Below are positions 18,551 to 27,312 of a DNA stretch of 64,000 nt, in pieces. How positions within the stretch are numbered: the stretch's first letter is position 1; each line of letters begins with the position of its first letter. Under the pieces are notes generated by a model, which worked only from the letters and a program-made list of their open reading frames with translations, made no database searches and had not been told where the DNA came from. Position numbers and translations under genes: made by a program. The stretch spans positions 2,728,001 through 2,792,000 of the forward strand of contig CP051237.1 in assembly GCA_017794825.1 (NCBI GenBank), written 5' to 3'. Source of the stretch: Pararhizobium sp. Its GTDB lineage: Bacteria > Pseudomonadota > Alphaproteobacteria > Rhizobiales > Rhizobiaceae.

Positions 18551-19306
18551 GTGCGGGTTCTGATAACGCGTCCGGAGCCCGGCGCAACCAGAACCGCGGA
18601 CAGGTTGCGTTCGCTTGGCTATGAGCCCGTTCTGCTTCCGCTGACCAGGACCGTCGGGCGACAGGACGGTCTCCTTTGGCTGGAAACTCGGGAGGCGGGG
18701 GCCTTCGCAGCGACAAGCGGCGCGGCGATCCGGCACTGGCGGGAAACCGGTATCGCACATAACCGGTTTGGAGTTCCGTTCTACGCCGTGGGGACCGCAA
18801 CAGGCGAGGCCGCCACGCAGGCCGGGTTCAGGGCAGTCCATTCGGGATCGGCGGACGCTGCGGCTCTGGCGTCCAAGATCGTTGCGGATTTCAGCGCTGG
18901 GCGTCTTTCCATTACCCAGTCGCGGCCGCTCGTCTATCTCGCCGGCGCTACCCGAAAGAAGGCCTTCGAAGCAGGTCTTGCCGCCGCCTCCGTTCCCTTC
19001 GAGACGGTGGAACTCTATGAAATTGAAGAAATAAGTCATTCAACTGACTATTTAGTGGGCGCGTTCGTCAATGAATCTGTGGATGCGGTTCTGTTTTACT
19101 CCGCCATGGCCGCATCCCGGTTCTTTGATACGATGTCCGGGGAGAGATTTGATAAGACGTTGAATAACATGCATTATTTCTGTATGGGCCCTTCCATGCT
19201 CGCGGCAATTCCCGAACCGTTCACTGCGCGGTCCGCCGTCGCGGGGCAGCCGGACGAACCATCTCTGTTTGCGCTGCTGGATCGCATTGAGCGCGATAAA
19301 ATCTGA
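18551..19306 (+). CDS. hemD: Uroporphyrinogen-III synthase
   Basis: Closes and inverts ring D of hydroxymethylbilane; 251 residues. The GTG at 18551, 4 nt after the hemC stop and behind GGGGA, is preferred because the product starts VRVLITRPEPGATRTADRL, the usual HemD N terminus; the open frame extends upstream inside hemC. The family is poorly conserved, but the two-domain pattern and the central VYLAGATRKKAFEAGL and FYSAMAASRFF segments fit. Position between hemC and the mitofilin gene confirms it. Confidence 0.9.
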   Translation: MRVLITRPEPGATRTADRLRSLGYEPVLLPLTRTVGRQDGLLWLETREAGAFAATSGAAIRHWRETGIAHNRFGVPFYAVGTATGEAATQAGFRAVHSGSADAAALASKIVADFSAGRLSITQSRPLVYLAGATRKKAFEAGLAAASVPFETVELYEIEEISHSTDYLVGAFVNESVDAVLFYSAMAASRFFDTMSGERFDKTLNNMHYFCMGPSMLAAIPEPFTARSAVAGQPDEPSLFALLDRIERDKI

Positions 19307-19426
19307 TTTCGGCGTAAAACGACTTTCCCGCGTCATTCCTCCGATCTAGCTTCCGATACAGGTTTTAGGCGCGCCAGATCATCCGGGCGCGGTGTCCAGG
19401 CGTCATCTTCCAGGAAAGAATCCCAA

Positions 19427-21070
19427 ATGGCACAAAGCAGCAAACCCAGGCATTCGAAATCGACGAAGAAGCCGGTCACAATCGATCTCGAACCGGAATC
19501 GGTGAAGTCCGGGGAGACGCCCTCATCCGCCAATGCCTCATCTTCCGCGACGGCTGGTTCGGGCTCTCAATCCGCTCCGACCAGTCCGAAAGCGACCGCC
19601 GCCGCCTCGTCATCGACGGTGAAGGCTGACGAATCGGACGCTGCAAAGCCGCAGACACGCGCAACGACACCTTCAAACGACAAGCCGGAATCGAAGTCGG
19701 CAAGTGAAGCGACAGGCGATTCGAAACCCGCTTCGCAAGCGGCTGAAAGCAAGGCGGCTGCGTCAAATTCACCTGCGCGTTCCGCAGCGACCGGTCCGGA
19801 GATCGGCGCATCGGCGTCCACCACTTCATCCGCAAAGAGCTCCGACGCTTCTCCCGACGCGCCTCCCTCAGGCGCAGCGGCGCCGACCAAATCCGGAAAA
19901 TCCGGCGGCTCGGGGGCGCTCCTCGCCGGTCTCATCGGCGGCCTGGTGGTGCTTCTCCTCGGCGGCGCGCTGGTCTGGTCCGGCGTTCTTTCTGGCGGAG
20001 GATCGCCGGCCGCGACGGCCGGGTCGGATCTGGAGGATATGCGCAAGGCGATTTCCGATTTCGAAGACCAGGCGAATTCGCAGATTTCCGGGCTTGCCAA
20101 GTCGATGGAAGACAGGATCGCCTCCCTGCAGCAGAACACCCCCGCTCCGGCGACCGACAATAGCGAACAGCTCCAGGCGCTGCAGACGCAGATCGCCGAT
20201 TTGTCTTCGCGGATCGAGACTCTGGGAACCGGCTCCGCCGACGCCGCATTCAAGACGCAGCTCGACGCGCTTTCCGGCGCGCAGACGCAGTTGCAAACCA
20301 CGCTGCAGCAGGTCCAAAGCCAGGCGTCGGCCCTCGCAAGCAAGGTCAGCGCGCTGGAATCGTCGCAGAGCCAGGCGTCCCAGGCGCTCGATACGCGTCT
20401 GGGCGCTATCGAAGAGACGCTTGCCGGGCCGCGCGAGGACATCAAGGTCGCCCGCGCCCTGACAGCCGCCAATCTCAAGTCCGCGATCGATCGGGGCGGC
20501 CCGTTCATGGCCGAACTCGAAGCCTTCGCAAGTGTCGAGGGCGCCGGTGAGTCGGTTGACAAACTGCGTCCTCTAGCGGCCAGCGGCGTTCCCACCCGGT
20601 CGCAGCTCCTGTCGGAATTTTCTTCCGACGCCAGCCGCATCATCGACGCGGCCGAAGGCGCGCCGAAAAGCCAGGGTGTCTGGAACCGTCTGCTCGACAG
20701 CGCTTCCTCGGTGGTCACCGTGCGTCCCGTCGGTGAAGTCGCCGGCGACACGCCGGAGGCCATCGTCGCGCGCATCGAGAACCGTCTGAAGAATGGCGAC
20801 CTCCAGGGCGCGGGGAACGAATGGAACACGCTGCCGCAGGGTTCGAAAGACGCATCGGCCGGATTTGTGCGGGACCTCAAGGCGCGCATCGAGGCAAATC
20901 AGCTCGTTGCGACAATGTTGTCGGGCGCTATGCCGGCCGCGCCGGCCGCGTCATCGACGACCGACGCATCGACATCGACATCGACCTCAACCGGCGCCGC
21001 AGCCGCGGACGCCTCTGCTCCACCTCCGGCGACCGACACGGACGCCACAAGCACGGGAGGCACGAACTGA
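19427..21070 (+). CDS. Mitofilin/Mic60-like inner-membrane protein (COG4223 type)
   Basis: 547 residues. Low-complexity cytoplasmic Ser/Thr/Ala/Lys-rich N terminus (about 30-160), one transmembrane helix (163-186, ALLAGLIGGLVVLLLGGALV), then a periplasmic coiled coil (about 200-345, many LxxQ/ALxxxV heptads) and a C-terminal helical domain (about 345-505). This is the architecture of bacterial homologues of mitofilin/Mic60, which shape cristae in mitochondria and bend inner membranes in alphaproteobacteria. Location between hemD and hemY is conserved and suggests that haem enzymes or membrane contact sites are partners. The low-complexity parts make length vary among relatives. Confidence 0.83.
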   Translation: MAQSSKPRHSKSTKKPVTIDLEPESVKSGETPSSANASSSATAGSGSQSAPTSPKATAAASSSTVKADESDAAKPQTRATTPSNDKPESKSASEATGDSKPASQAAESKAAASNSPARSAATGPEIGASASTTSSAKSSDASPDAPPSGAAAPTKSGKSGGSGALLAGLIGGLVVLLLGGALVWSGVLSGGGSPAATAGSDLEDMRKAISDFEDQANSQISGLAKSMEDRIASLQQNTPAPATDNSEQLQALQTQIADLSSRIETLGTGSADAAFKTQLDALSGAQTQLQTTLQQVQSQASALASKVSALESSQSQASQALDTRLGAIEETLAGPREDIKVARALTAANLKSAIDRGGPFMAELEAFASVEGAGESVDKLRPLAASGVPTRSQLLSEFSSDASRIIDAAEGAPKSQGVWNRLLDSASSVVTVRPVGEVAGDTPEAIVARIENRLKNGDLQGAGNEWNTLPQGSKDASAGFVRDLKARIEANQLVATMLSGAMPAAPAASSTTDASTSTSTSTGAAAADASAPPPATDTDATSTGGTN

Positions 21071-21071
21071 G

Positions 21072-23054
21072 ATGATCCGTCTGCTTTTCTACGTACTCGT
21101 CGTTCTGCTCCTCGGGCTGGGCTTCGCATGGCTTGCCGATCGGCCCGGTGATCTGGTCATCACCTGGCAGGACCGCCAGATCGAAATGTCATTGATGGCG
21201 GCGGCGACGGCGATCGCGGTCATCATCGGCGCCATCCTGCTGGTATGGTGGCTTGTCCATGCCATTCTCGTGTCGCCCCAGACCGTCAGCCGCTATTTTC
21301 GGGCCCGCAAGCGGGACAGGGGATACCAGGCCTTGTCCACCGGGCTGATCGCCGCCGGCGCGGGCGACGGGGTCACCGCGCGCAGAATGACCAAACGGAC
21401 CCAAGGCCTGCTCAGCGCCGACCAGGAACCGCTGATCCATCTCCTCGACGCCCAGACCGCCCTGATCGAGGGCAGGAGCGAGGATGCGCGCGCCAAGTTC
21501 GAGGCGATGGCCGAGGATCCGGAAACAAGGGAGCTGGGTCTGCGCGGTCTCTACATTGAAGCGCGCAAGGCCGGCGCCGACGAGGCCGCCCGGCACTACG
21601 CTGAAAAAGCCGCCGAATCGGCTCCGCAACTGCCCTGGGCGGCGGAAGCGACGCTCGCTTACCGCTCGGCGGAGGGCAATTGGGACGATGCGATACGACT
21701 GCTCGAGAAGCAGCGTCTTGGCCGGGTCATCGACAAGGCGCAGGCCGACCGCAAGAAGGCTGTGCTTTTGACGGCGCGCGCCCATGACCGTCTCGAAGGC
21801 GGAGATGTTGCGGGGGCCCGCACCGACGGGCTGGAGGCCAACCGGCTTGCGCCCGAGTTCGTTCCGGCGGCGATCATCGCCGCCCGGGCGCTGTTCCGCG
21901 AGGACAGTCTGCGCAAGGGATCATCGATCCTGGAGAAATTGTGGAAGAAATCGCCGCATCCGGAGATCGCCGAAACCTATGTGCGAGCCCGTCCGGGCGA
22001 TTCGACGCATGATCGGCTCAAGCGGGCGCAGAAGCTTGAGAGCATCAAGCGCAACAACGCCGAATCGCTCTACATAGTGGCGAAGGCCGCGCTCGACGCC
22101 CATGAACTGAAGCTGGCGCGCGACATGGCTGAGGCGGCGATCCGGGTCAAGGCCCGCGAAAGCACCTATCTGCTGCTTGCCGATATCGAGGAAGCGGATA
22201 CGGGCGATCAGGGTCGCGTCCGCCACTGGCTGGCGCAGGCGGTGCGTGCGCCTCGCGACGAAGCCTGGACGGCTGACGGCTATGTAGCCGAAGAATGGGC
22301 GGCGGTTTCGCCGGTGACCGGCAGGCTGGATGCTTTCGAATGGAAGGTGCCGGTCGAGCAGCTTGCCGGACCGATCGAGCACGCGGAGACGGTTCGCGGC
22401 GACGCGGAGCGGGCGATCGCAAGCCTGCCGCCCGTCGCAGTTCCGGAAACGAAGGAAACCGTAGTCGTCGCCGATTCGGAACCGGTGATCGAGCATGTCG
22501 AGGTTGAGCCGCCTGTCAGGGATAAAGCGGTTGCGGCGGAACCGGTCATCGTTGAACCGGAAAAAGCGGCGATAGTCGAACCGGAAACGGTTCCTGACGA
22601 GCCGAAGGAGCCGGAACCGGTCGAGACTGCGCCGACACCTGCGAGTGCAGAGCCGGTAACGGAAAAACAGAAGGAGCCGGAGCCCGCGGCGGAAAAGCCC
22701 AGAGAACCGGAGCCGACGCCGCCGGTGGCGGAAAAACCTGCGCCCGAGACGGTTGTTCAGGCAAAGACCGAAACCGCGCCCGAGCCGGCGGCTGCGCCCG
22801 AGCCCGAGCCGGTCAAACCGGAGAAAGCCAGGGAAGAAGCCAAGGCGCCGAAGCGCGAGCAGAAAGCGCTCGACGGTGAAGCCGCTGTGATGGAGGCGGT
22901 CGACGGCGGCAGCACGCATATCGTCACGGACGCCGTCGGAAAACGAACCGACAGGGAACGGGAAACGGCGTTCCTGTCCAAACCCCCGGATGATCCCGGT
23001 GTTGACGAGACACAGGAAGACGAGGAGCCGAAATCACGGTTTCGCTTGTTCTGA
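21072..23054 (+). CDS. hemY: HemY-like TPR membrane protein
   Basis: 660 residues; not an enzyme but a TPR protein of the haem operon. Two N-terminal transmembrane helices (about 2-22 and 41-66) match HemY_N, then TPR-type helices (about 90-480). The last 150 residues are a Pro/Glu/Val-rich tail with repeated EPEP and PEKP units, probably disordered, rich in charge and much longer than in E. coli HemY (about 400 residues). The ATG at 21072 overlaps the upstream region closely, with 1 nt between the genes. Named HemY by domain and position; it should not be confused with protoporphyrinogen oxidase HemY of Gram-positives. Confidence 0.85.
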   Translation: MIRLLFYVLVVLLLGLGFAWLADRPGDLVITWQDRQIEMSLMAAATAIAVIIGAILLVWWLVHAILVSPQTVSRYFRARKRDRGYQALSTGLIAAGAGDGVTARRMTKRTQGLLSADQEPLIHLLDAQTALIEGRSEDARAKFEAMAEDPETRELGLRGLYIEARKAGADEAARHYAEKAAESAPQLPWAAEATLAYRSAEGNWDDAIRLLEKQRLGRVIDKAQADRKKAVLLTARAHDRLEGGDVAGARTDGLEANRLAPEFVPAAIIAARALFREDSLRKGSSILEKLWKKSPHPEIAETYVRARPGDSTHDRLKRAQKLESIKRNNAESLYIVAKAALDAHELKLARDMAEAAIRVKARESTYLLLADIEEADTGDQGRVRHWLAQAVRAPRDEAWTADGYVAEEWAAVSPVTGRLDAFEWKVPVEQLAGPIEHAETVRGDAERAIASLPPVAVPETKETVVVADSEPVIEHVEVEPPVRDKAVAAEPVIVEPEKAAIVEPETVPDEPKEPEPVETAPTPASAEPVTEKQKEPEPAAEKPREPEPTPPVAEKPAPETVVQAKTETAPEPAAAPEPEPVKPEKAREEAKAPKREQKALDGEAAVMEAVDGGSTHIVTDAVGKRTDRERETAFLSKPPDDPGVDETQEDEEPKSRFRLF

Positions 23055-23167
23055 CTTCACTTTTTGCAATAGTCTGAGCCCGGCGGGCGGCTTTCCCGGA
23101 AAATATTTCGGGATGCGCCCGTCGGGGCGCGCATGCAAGGTTCAGTACACCGGTCCAAGGCGGGGTG

Positions 23168-23638
23168 ATGTTCGACAGATTGGGAAAATTTCTGCAGGGT
23201 CTGGCCAGCGATGAAGAAAAGCCGGAATTCACCCGCGACGACCCTCGCGTGGCTGCGACGGCGCTCTTCTTCCACGTTATCGACGCCGATGGCGTTATCG
23301 AGGCGAGTGAACGCAACAAGATCGCGCAGTTGGTCCGGAAGTCCTATTCGCTGAACGAGCGGCAACTGGCGCAACTTCTCGATGTGGGAGAGCAGGCCGA
23401 GGACGAATCGATCGATTTCTACGCCTTCACGAGCGTCCTCAAACGTTCGCTCGACGCCGAGCAGCGGGTTCAGTTCATCGAGCTTCTCTGGGAACTGGTC
23501 TATGCGGACGGCGTCAAGCACGAACTGGAGGAAAGCGTGGTCGGGCGCGTCGCAGAACTGTTGGGCGTATCCGACAGGGACCGCGTGATCATGCGGCAAC
23601 AGGCCGAAACCAGGACCGACACGGAAGACGATGGCTGA
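23168..23638 (+). CDS. TerB-like (tellurite resistance family) protein
   Basis: 156-residue acidic helical protein. It has the TerB fold hallmarks: AATALFFHVIDADGVIEASERNKI and the repeated unit LLWELVYADGVKHELEESVVGRVAELL, each with an Asp-Gly pair that may bind a divalent metal. The ATG at 23168 follows AAGGCGGGG. Stand-alone TerB proteins are common and rarely linked to tellurite itself; the other ter genes are absent here. The stop overlaps the start of the glutamine amidotransferase gene by 8 nt, so the two are coupled. Confidence 0.86.
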   Translation: MFDRLGKFLQGLASDEEKPEFTRDDPRVAATALFFHVIDADGVIEASERNKIAQLVRKSYSLNERQLAQLLDVGEQAEDESIDFYAFTSVLKRSLDAEQRVQFIELLWELVYADGVKHELEESVVGRVAELLGVSDRDRVIMRQQAETRTDTEDDG

Positions 23639-24356
23639 CGCGCCGGATACACGCCAGGATCTTCAGCCAATACTCGTCATACTCCACCAGGCTCGCTCCA
23701 GCCCGGGCCGGGTCGGGCAATTGCTGCACAAGGCCGGATTTCCTCTTGAAATAAGACGGCCCGCTCTTGGCGACGCTCTGCCGGATTCGCTCGATGGGTA
23801 TACGGGCGCTGTGACGTTTGGCGGACCGATGAGCGCCAATGACGAAGACGAGTTCATTCGCCGCGAGATCGACTGGCATGCAGTCCCGCTGAAAGAAGAC
23901 AAACCCTATCTCGGCATCTGCCTCGGCGCCCAGATGCTTGTGCGCCATCTTGGCGGAACGGTCGCCAGCCATCGGGACGGACTGACGGAGATCGGCTGGT
24001 ATCCGCTGGAAGCCACGGAAGCCGGAAAGCATCTGATGGACTGGCCGCAGATGGTCTACCAGTTTCATCGCGAGGGGTTCAGTGTGCCGCACGGCGCGGA
24101 ATTGCTGGCGACGGCGCGCGATTATCCCAATCAGGCTCTGCGCTACGGCCGCAACGCCTGGGGCATCCAGTTCCATTCCGAACTCACCCAGGCGATGATG
24201 CATCGCTGGGTGGTGCGCGCCGAAAATCGCTTTGTGCTGCCAAACGCCCAGCAAGGTCACGAGCATCTCAAGGGTCGGCTTCTCTACGACACGCATTTGC
24301 GACAATGGCTGGGGCATTTCCTGGAAATCGTATTCGGGACGAAAATCCCGGTCTGA
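23631..24356 (+). CDS. Class I glutamine amidotransferase
   Basis: 241-residue stand-alone GATase1 domain. The nucleophile Cys97 is in GICLGAQ and the catalytic pair His182/Glu184 is in FHSE, so the triad is complete. The TFGGPMSANDED segment is typical of GuaA-like stand-alone amidotransferases of the gamma-glutamyl hydrolase/YfeJ type rather than true GMP synthase, because no ATP-pyrophosphatase domain follows. The acceptor is unknown. It is coupled to the TerB-like gene by an 8-nt overlap. Confidence 0.9.
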   Translation: MADAPDTRQDLQPILVILHQARSSPGRVGQLLHKAGFPLEIRRPALGDALPDSLDGYTGAVTFGGPMSANDEDEFIRREIDWHAVPLKEDKPYLGICLGAQMLVRHLGGTVASHRDGLTEIGWYPLEATEAGKHLMDWPQMVYQFHREGFSVPHGAELLATARDYPNQALRYGRNAWGIQFHSELTQAMMHRWVVRAENRFVLPNAQQGHEHLKGRLLYDTHLRQWLGHFLEIVFGTKIPV

Positions 24357-24473
24357 ACGGACGACCCGTTTCAGCTTCCCCGGCGTGTAGAACATAGCAG
24401 GAACTTTCCGGCTGCATTTCAGCGCGTTTTGTGGTATAAATCCTCATTCGACCGGAAAGGATTTCCGCATCCC

Positions 24474-24512
24474 GGATACCTCGAAATGCGAATTCCCGAA
24501 ACAAAGCCAGAT
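24474..24512 (+). repeat. Intergenic repeat, copy 1 of 3
   Basis: About 39 bp ending in the core CCCGAAACAAAGCCAGAT. It shares the core and the preceding A-rich, ATT-ending arm with copies at 24519 and 24585. No internal strong dyad is visible. Confidence 0.75.
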
Positions 24513-24518
24513 CGCCAC

Positions 24519-24557
24519 GAAGACCTGAAAATACCAATTCCCGAAACAAAGCCAAAT
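24519..24557 (+). repeat. Intergenic repeat, copy 2 of 3
   Basis: About 39 bp ending in CCCGAAACAAAGCCAAAT, 6 nt after copy 1. The upstream arm CTGAAAATACCAATT matches copy 3 more closely than copy 1. Confidence 0.75.
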
Positions 24558-24584
24558 TTGTCCTGTGCCGCGTTTCCTGTGTCT

Positions 24585-24623
24585 GAAATCTGAAAATCGT
24601 GATTTCCCGAAACGAAGCCAGAT
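24585..24623 (+). repeat. Intergenic repeat, copy 3 of 3
   Basis: About 39 bp ending in CCCGAAACGAAGCCAGAT, 27 nt after copy 2. The spacing differs from the first pair, so this is not a regular array. Confidence 0.72.
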
Positions 24624-24697
24624 TGGGATAGAGGTTTGCATCGGGTAGGAGAAGGCGGTCGCTAAATCCAATTAACTATATGTTTTTATTATATTTT

Positions 24698-25939
24698 TTA
24701 GCGGTCAACGCGGTTGAGGTGCTGGATCCTGCGCAGTTGCGGGAACCAGGCCGCCCAAAGCGCGGATACGCCCATCGCGGCGACGCCGCCGATCACGACG
24801 GCGGGAACGGCGCCGATCAGGGCGGCCATGCCGCCGGCGCGGAATTCGCCGAGTTCGTTGGAGGCGCCGAGGAAGACCATGTTGACGGCGCTGACCCGGC
24901 CGCGCAGTTCGTCCGGCGTCCAGAGCTGGATCAGCGTCTGGCGGACATAGACCGAAATCATGTCCGCCGCGCCCATGAACGCCAGGGAACCGATGGAAAG
25001 CCAGGCGATGGTCGACAGGCCGAAAACCACCATCGACAGCCCGAACAGGGCGACGGCGACAAACATGGCGAGGCCGGCGTGGCGGTTGATCGGATACGTC
25101 GCGAGGAACACCGCCATGGCGATCGCCCCGACGCCAGGCGCCGAGCGCAGAAGCCCCAATCCCCATGGACCGAGTTCGAGAATGTCCCGCGCGAATACCG
25201 GCATCAGCGCCACGGCGCCGCCGAGCAGAACCGCGAACATGTCGAGGGAAATCGCCCCGAGCACGACCCGTTCCCGCCAGATGTAGCGGAAGCCGGCCGA
25301 GAGCGTTTCCCAGTCCTGCATCCGGGTTGAACGCGCCTGCGGCGGTTTCGGGATGACGAGAATGAACACCGTCGCCAGCGCGAACAGAAACGTGGCCACG
25401 AGGTAGGGCACAGTGGCGCCCAGCCCGTAAAGCAGGCCGCCGGCCATGGGGCCGGCGATCGTCGCGGTCTGCCAGGAGGTCGAATTCCACGCGATGGCGT
25501 TGGCGAGATCCTCCTTCGGCACCAGATTCGGCGCAAGCGACGTCGAGGCGGGGGAGAAGAACGCGCGGGTGACGCCAAGCGCCACGAGAATGGCGAAGAC
25601 AGGCAGCGGCGACGACAATCCGCCAAGCGTCAGCATCAGCATCAGGGCGCCGAGAACGAGCCCCGCGATCTCGCATATGGCCATGATCATGCGGCGGCTG
25701 AAACGGTCGGCCGCCGCCCCCGTCACGAGAAGCAGCGCAAGCGCCGGCACGAACTGCGTCAGACCGATCAGACCCAGATCGAGCGGATTGCGCGTCAGAT
25801 CGTAGATCTGCCAGCCAACGGCCACGGCGATCACCTGCATGGCCATGGCCGAAAGCAGCCGAGCCAGCCAGTAATATGTGTATGATTTGTGCCTGAAGGC
25901 GGCGAAGCGATCCGCCCGCGCCTCGTTATCGCGCGGCAT
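24698..25939 (-). CDS. MFS transporter (MFS_3, enterobactin-exporter-like)
   Basis: Twelve-helix major facilitator of 413 residues. The loop 2-3 motif is ADRFSRRMIMAI; later helices include GPMAGGLLYGLGATVPYLVA and the C-terminal YVRQTLIQLWTPDELRGRVSAVNMVF, typical of the DHA3 exporter branch. The start at 25939 (MPRDNEARADRFAAFRHKSY) is chosen because the first helix follows shortly; the open frame reaches 26041 but adds residues unlike the family. The substrate is unknown. It is divergent from yggT across about 140 bp. Confidence 0.9.
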   Translation of the reverse strand: MPRDNEARADRFAAFRHKSYTYYWLARLLSAMAMQVIAVAVGWQIYDLTRNPLDLGLIGLTQFVPALALLLVTGAAADRFSRRMIMAICEIAGLVLGALMLMLTLGGLSSPLPVFAILVALGVTRAFFSPASTSLAPNLVPKEDLANAIAWNSTSWQTATIAGPMAGGLLYGLGATVPYLVATFLFALATVFILVIPKPPQARSTRMQDWETLSAGFRYIWRERVVLGAISLDMFAVLLGGAVALMPVFARDILELGPWGLGLLRSAPGVGAIAMAVFLATYPINRHAGLAMFVAVALFGLSMVVFGLSTIAWLSIGSLAFMGAADMISVYVRQTLIQLWTPDELRGRVSAVNMVFLGASNELGEFRAGGMAALIGAVPAVVIGGVAAMGVSALWAAWFPQLRRIQHLNRVDR

Positions 25940-26080
25940 GGGCGCTTGCGTGAGTGTGAAACATGAAAATCTTATAGCGCTTCGGTTGAATTTGCATAGC
26001 GGCTTTTGTTGCCGGGCCGCACTTGCCGCCCATGGCGTCAATGGTTACATGTCGGTCTGCACACAGAATGGAGACCGCCG

Positions 26081-26374
26081 ATGTATGCACTGTTCCAGAC
26101 CATAGATCTGGCCCTGAATATCTACATCTGGTTCGTGATTGGCAGCGCGATATTCTCCTGGCTCTACGCCTTCAACGTGGTCAATACGAACAATCGCTTC
26201 GTGGCCATGATCGGAGATTTTCTCTACAAGGTGACAGAGCCGGCGCTGCGACCGATCAGGCGCTTCCTGCCGGATCTCGGCGGCATCGATATTTCCCCGA
26301 TCGTCCTGCTGCTTATCATCTATTTCATCCGCCTCTTCCTGTGGAATTCCATCTATCCGATGGTCGCCGGCTGA
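26081..26374 (+). CDS. YggT family membrane protein
   Basis: 97-residue inner-membrane protein with two hydrophobic segments (about 8-30 and 72-92) flanking the conserved [30 protein letters not shown] signature in pieces: [10 protein letters not shown], then [11 protein letters not shown] 26081 has GGAGA 6 nt upstream. YggT proteins are linked to osmotic stress and, by neighbourhood, to cell division and envelope; the DUF167 gene follows at once, a pair found in many bacteria. Confidence 0.92.
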   Translation: MYALFQTIDLALNIYIWFVIGSAIFSWLYAFNVVNTNNRFVAMIGDFLYKVTEPALRPIRRFLPDLGGIDISPIVLLLIIYFIRLFLWNSIYPMVAG

Positions 26375-26378
26375 CAGC

Positions 26379-26681
26379 GTGCGGTCCGGTTGGTTCCAGC
26401 TCGTTCCACACGGGCTTGAGATAACCGTCAGGCTGACGCCGAAATCCTCCCGAGACGCCGTTGAGGGCGCCGAAAGCGGCGCGTGGCTGAAAGTTCGCGT
26501 AAGGGCCGTTCCCGAGGACGGAAAGGCAAACAAGGCGCTGATCGCGCTCCTGTCGAAGAGAAGCGGCTTCGCCAAAAGCCGCATACGCCTTCAGTCGGGC
26601 GCGACGTCGCGGCTCAAGACGATTGTTCTGGAATGCAACGAAGGCGAGGCGCGCGAGGCGATCGATCGCCTGCTTGGCTGA
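26379..26681 (+). CDS. DUF167 (YggU) family protein
   Basis: 100-residue protein of the DUF167/YggU family: VRLTPKSSRDAVEG, then LKVRVRAVPEDGKANKALIALL and SGATSRLKTIVLE are diagnostic. GTG 26379, four nt after the yggT stop, is the start consistent with coupling. The function is not known; the fold is a small alpha/beta domain. It converges with ppa, 14 bp away. Confidence 0.92.
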   Translation: MRSGWFQLVPHGLEITVRLTPKSSRDAVEGAESGAWLKVRVRAVPEDGKANKALIALLSKRSGFAKSRIRLQSGATSRLKTIVLECNEGEAREAIDRLLG

Positions 26682-26695
26682 AGACGGAAAGCCGG

Positions 26696-27223
26696 TCAGT
26701 CCTTGGCGCGGTCGATTGCTTCCTTGATCAGGCTCTTGGCCACGTTGGCGTCCTGCCAGTCGCCGATCCTGACCCACTTGCCCGGCTCCAGATCCTTGTA
26801 GTGCTCGAAGAAGTGCGCGATCTGCAGCAGGGTGATCTCCGGAAGGTCGGAGAAATGTTCGACATTCTCGTATCGTTTCGTCAGGTGGTGGTTCGGCACG
26901 GCGAGGATCTTCTCATCCTGGCCGGCGTTGTCTTCCATGATCAGCACGCCGATCGGGCGTACGTTGATGACGCAGCCGGGCACCAGCGGCCGGGTGTTGC
27001 AGACGAGAACATCGATCGGATCGCCGTCGTCCGACAGCGTGTGCGGCACGAAGCCGTAATTGCCCGGATAGGCCATGGGCGTATAGAGGAACCGGTCGAC
27101 GACAAGCGTGCCGGCTTCCTTGTCCATTTCGTACTTGATCGGTTGTCCGCCCACCGGAACCTCGATGATGACGTTGACGTCATCCGGCGGATTGCTACCT
27201 ATCGTGATGGCTTCGATGCGCAT
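26696..27223 (-). CDS. ppa: Inorganic pyrophosphatase
   Basis: Soluble family I pyrophosphatase, hydrolysing PPi to drive biosynthesis; 175 residues, the usual bacterial length. Catalytic aspartates lie in DGDPID (residues 66-71); other metal and substrate ligands are in [16 protein letters not shown] and [11 protein letters not shown]. Single promoterless-looking gene on the minus strand, 89 bp after the GNAT gene, which could be cotranscribed. Confidence 0.97.
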   Translation of the reverse strand: MRIEAITIGSNPPDDVNVIIEVPVGGQPIKYEMDKEAGTLVVDRFLYTPMAYPGNYGFVPHTLSDDGDPIDVLVCNTRPLVPGCVINVRPIGVLIMEDNAGQDEKILAVPNHHLTKRYENVEHFSDLPEITLLQIAHFFEHYKDLEPGKWVRIGDWQDANVAKSLIKEAIDRAKD

Positions 27224-27312
27224 GTCTGTTCCTGTATTGCCTGTTGCGGGAGCGAAATAGACCGCCTGACGCTGCAGTGCAACAATTGATTTGGAAAACG
27301 CGCTATATCAGG

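Larger units (their letters stand above)
24357..24697. other. Gene-free region with repeat family
   Basis: 341 bp between the convergent amidotransferase and MFS genes. It holds three copies of a ~39-bp repeat (24474-24623), followed by an AT-rich stretch (24661-24700) just at the MFS stop. A minus-strand open frame of 75 codons (24444-24671) is made of the repeats (each gives IWLxFGN) and is not credible as a gene. No good terminator with a T tract is present. Confidence 0.7.

Noticed and set aside
23057..23167. Hairpin-like TCCCG...CGGGA before the TerB-like gene
   Set aside because: Short, imperfect and without a T tract; not a credible terminator.
24474..24623. Possible CRISPR array
   Set aside because: Only three imperfect copies, with spacers of 6 and 27 nt; no leader or cas gene.
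24444..24671. Minus-strand 75-codon ORF with three IWLxFGN units
   Set aside because: The motif pattern is created entirely by the intergenic repeat; no ribosome site and no homology recalled.
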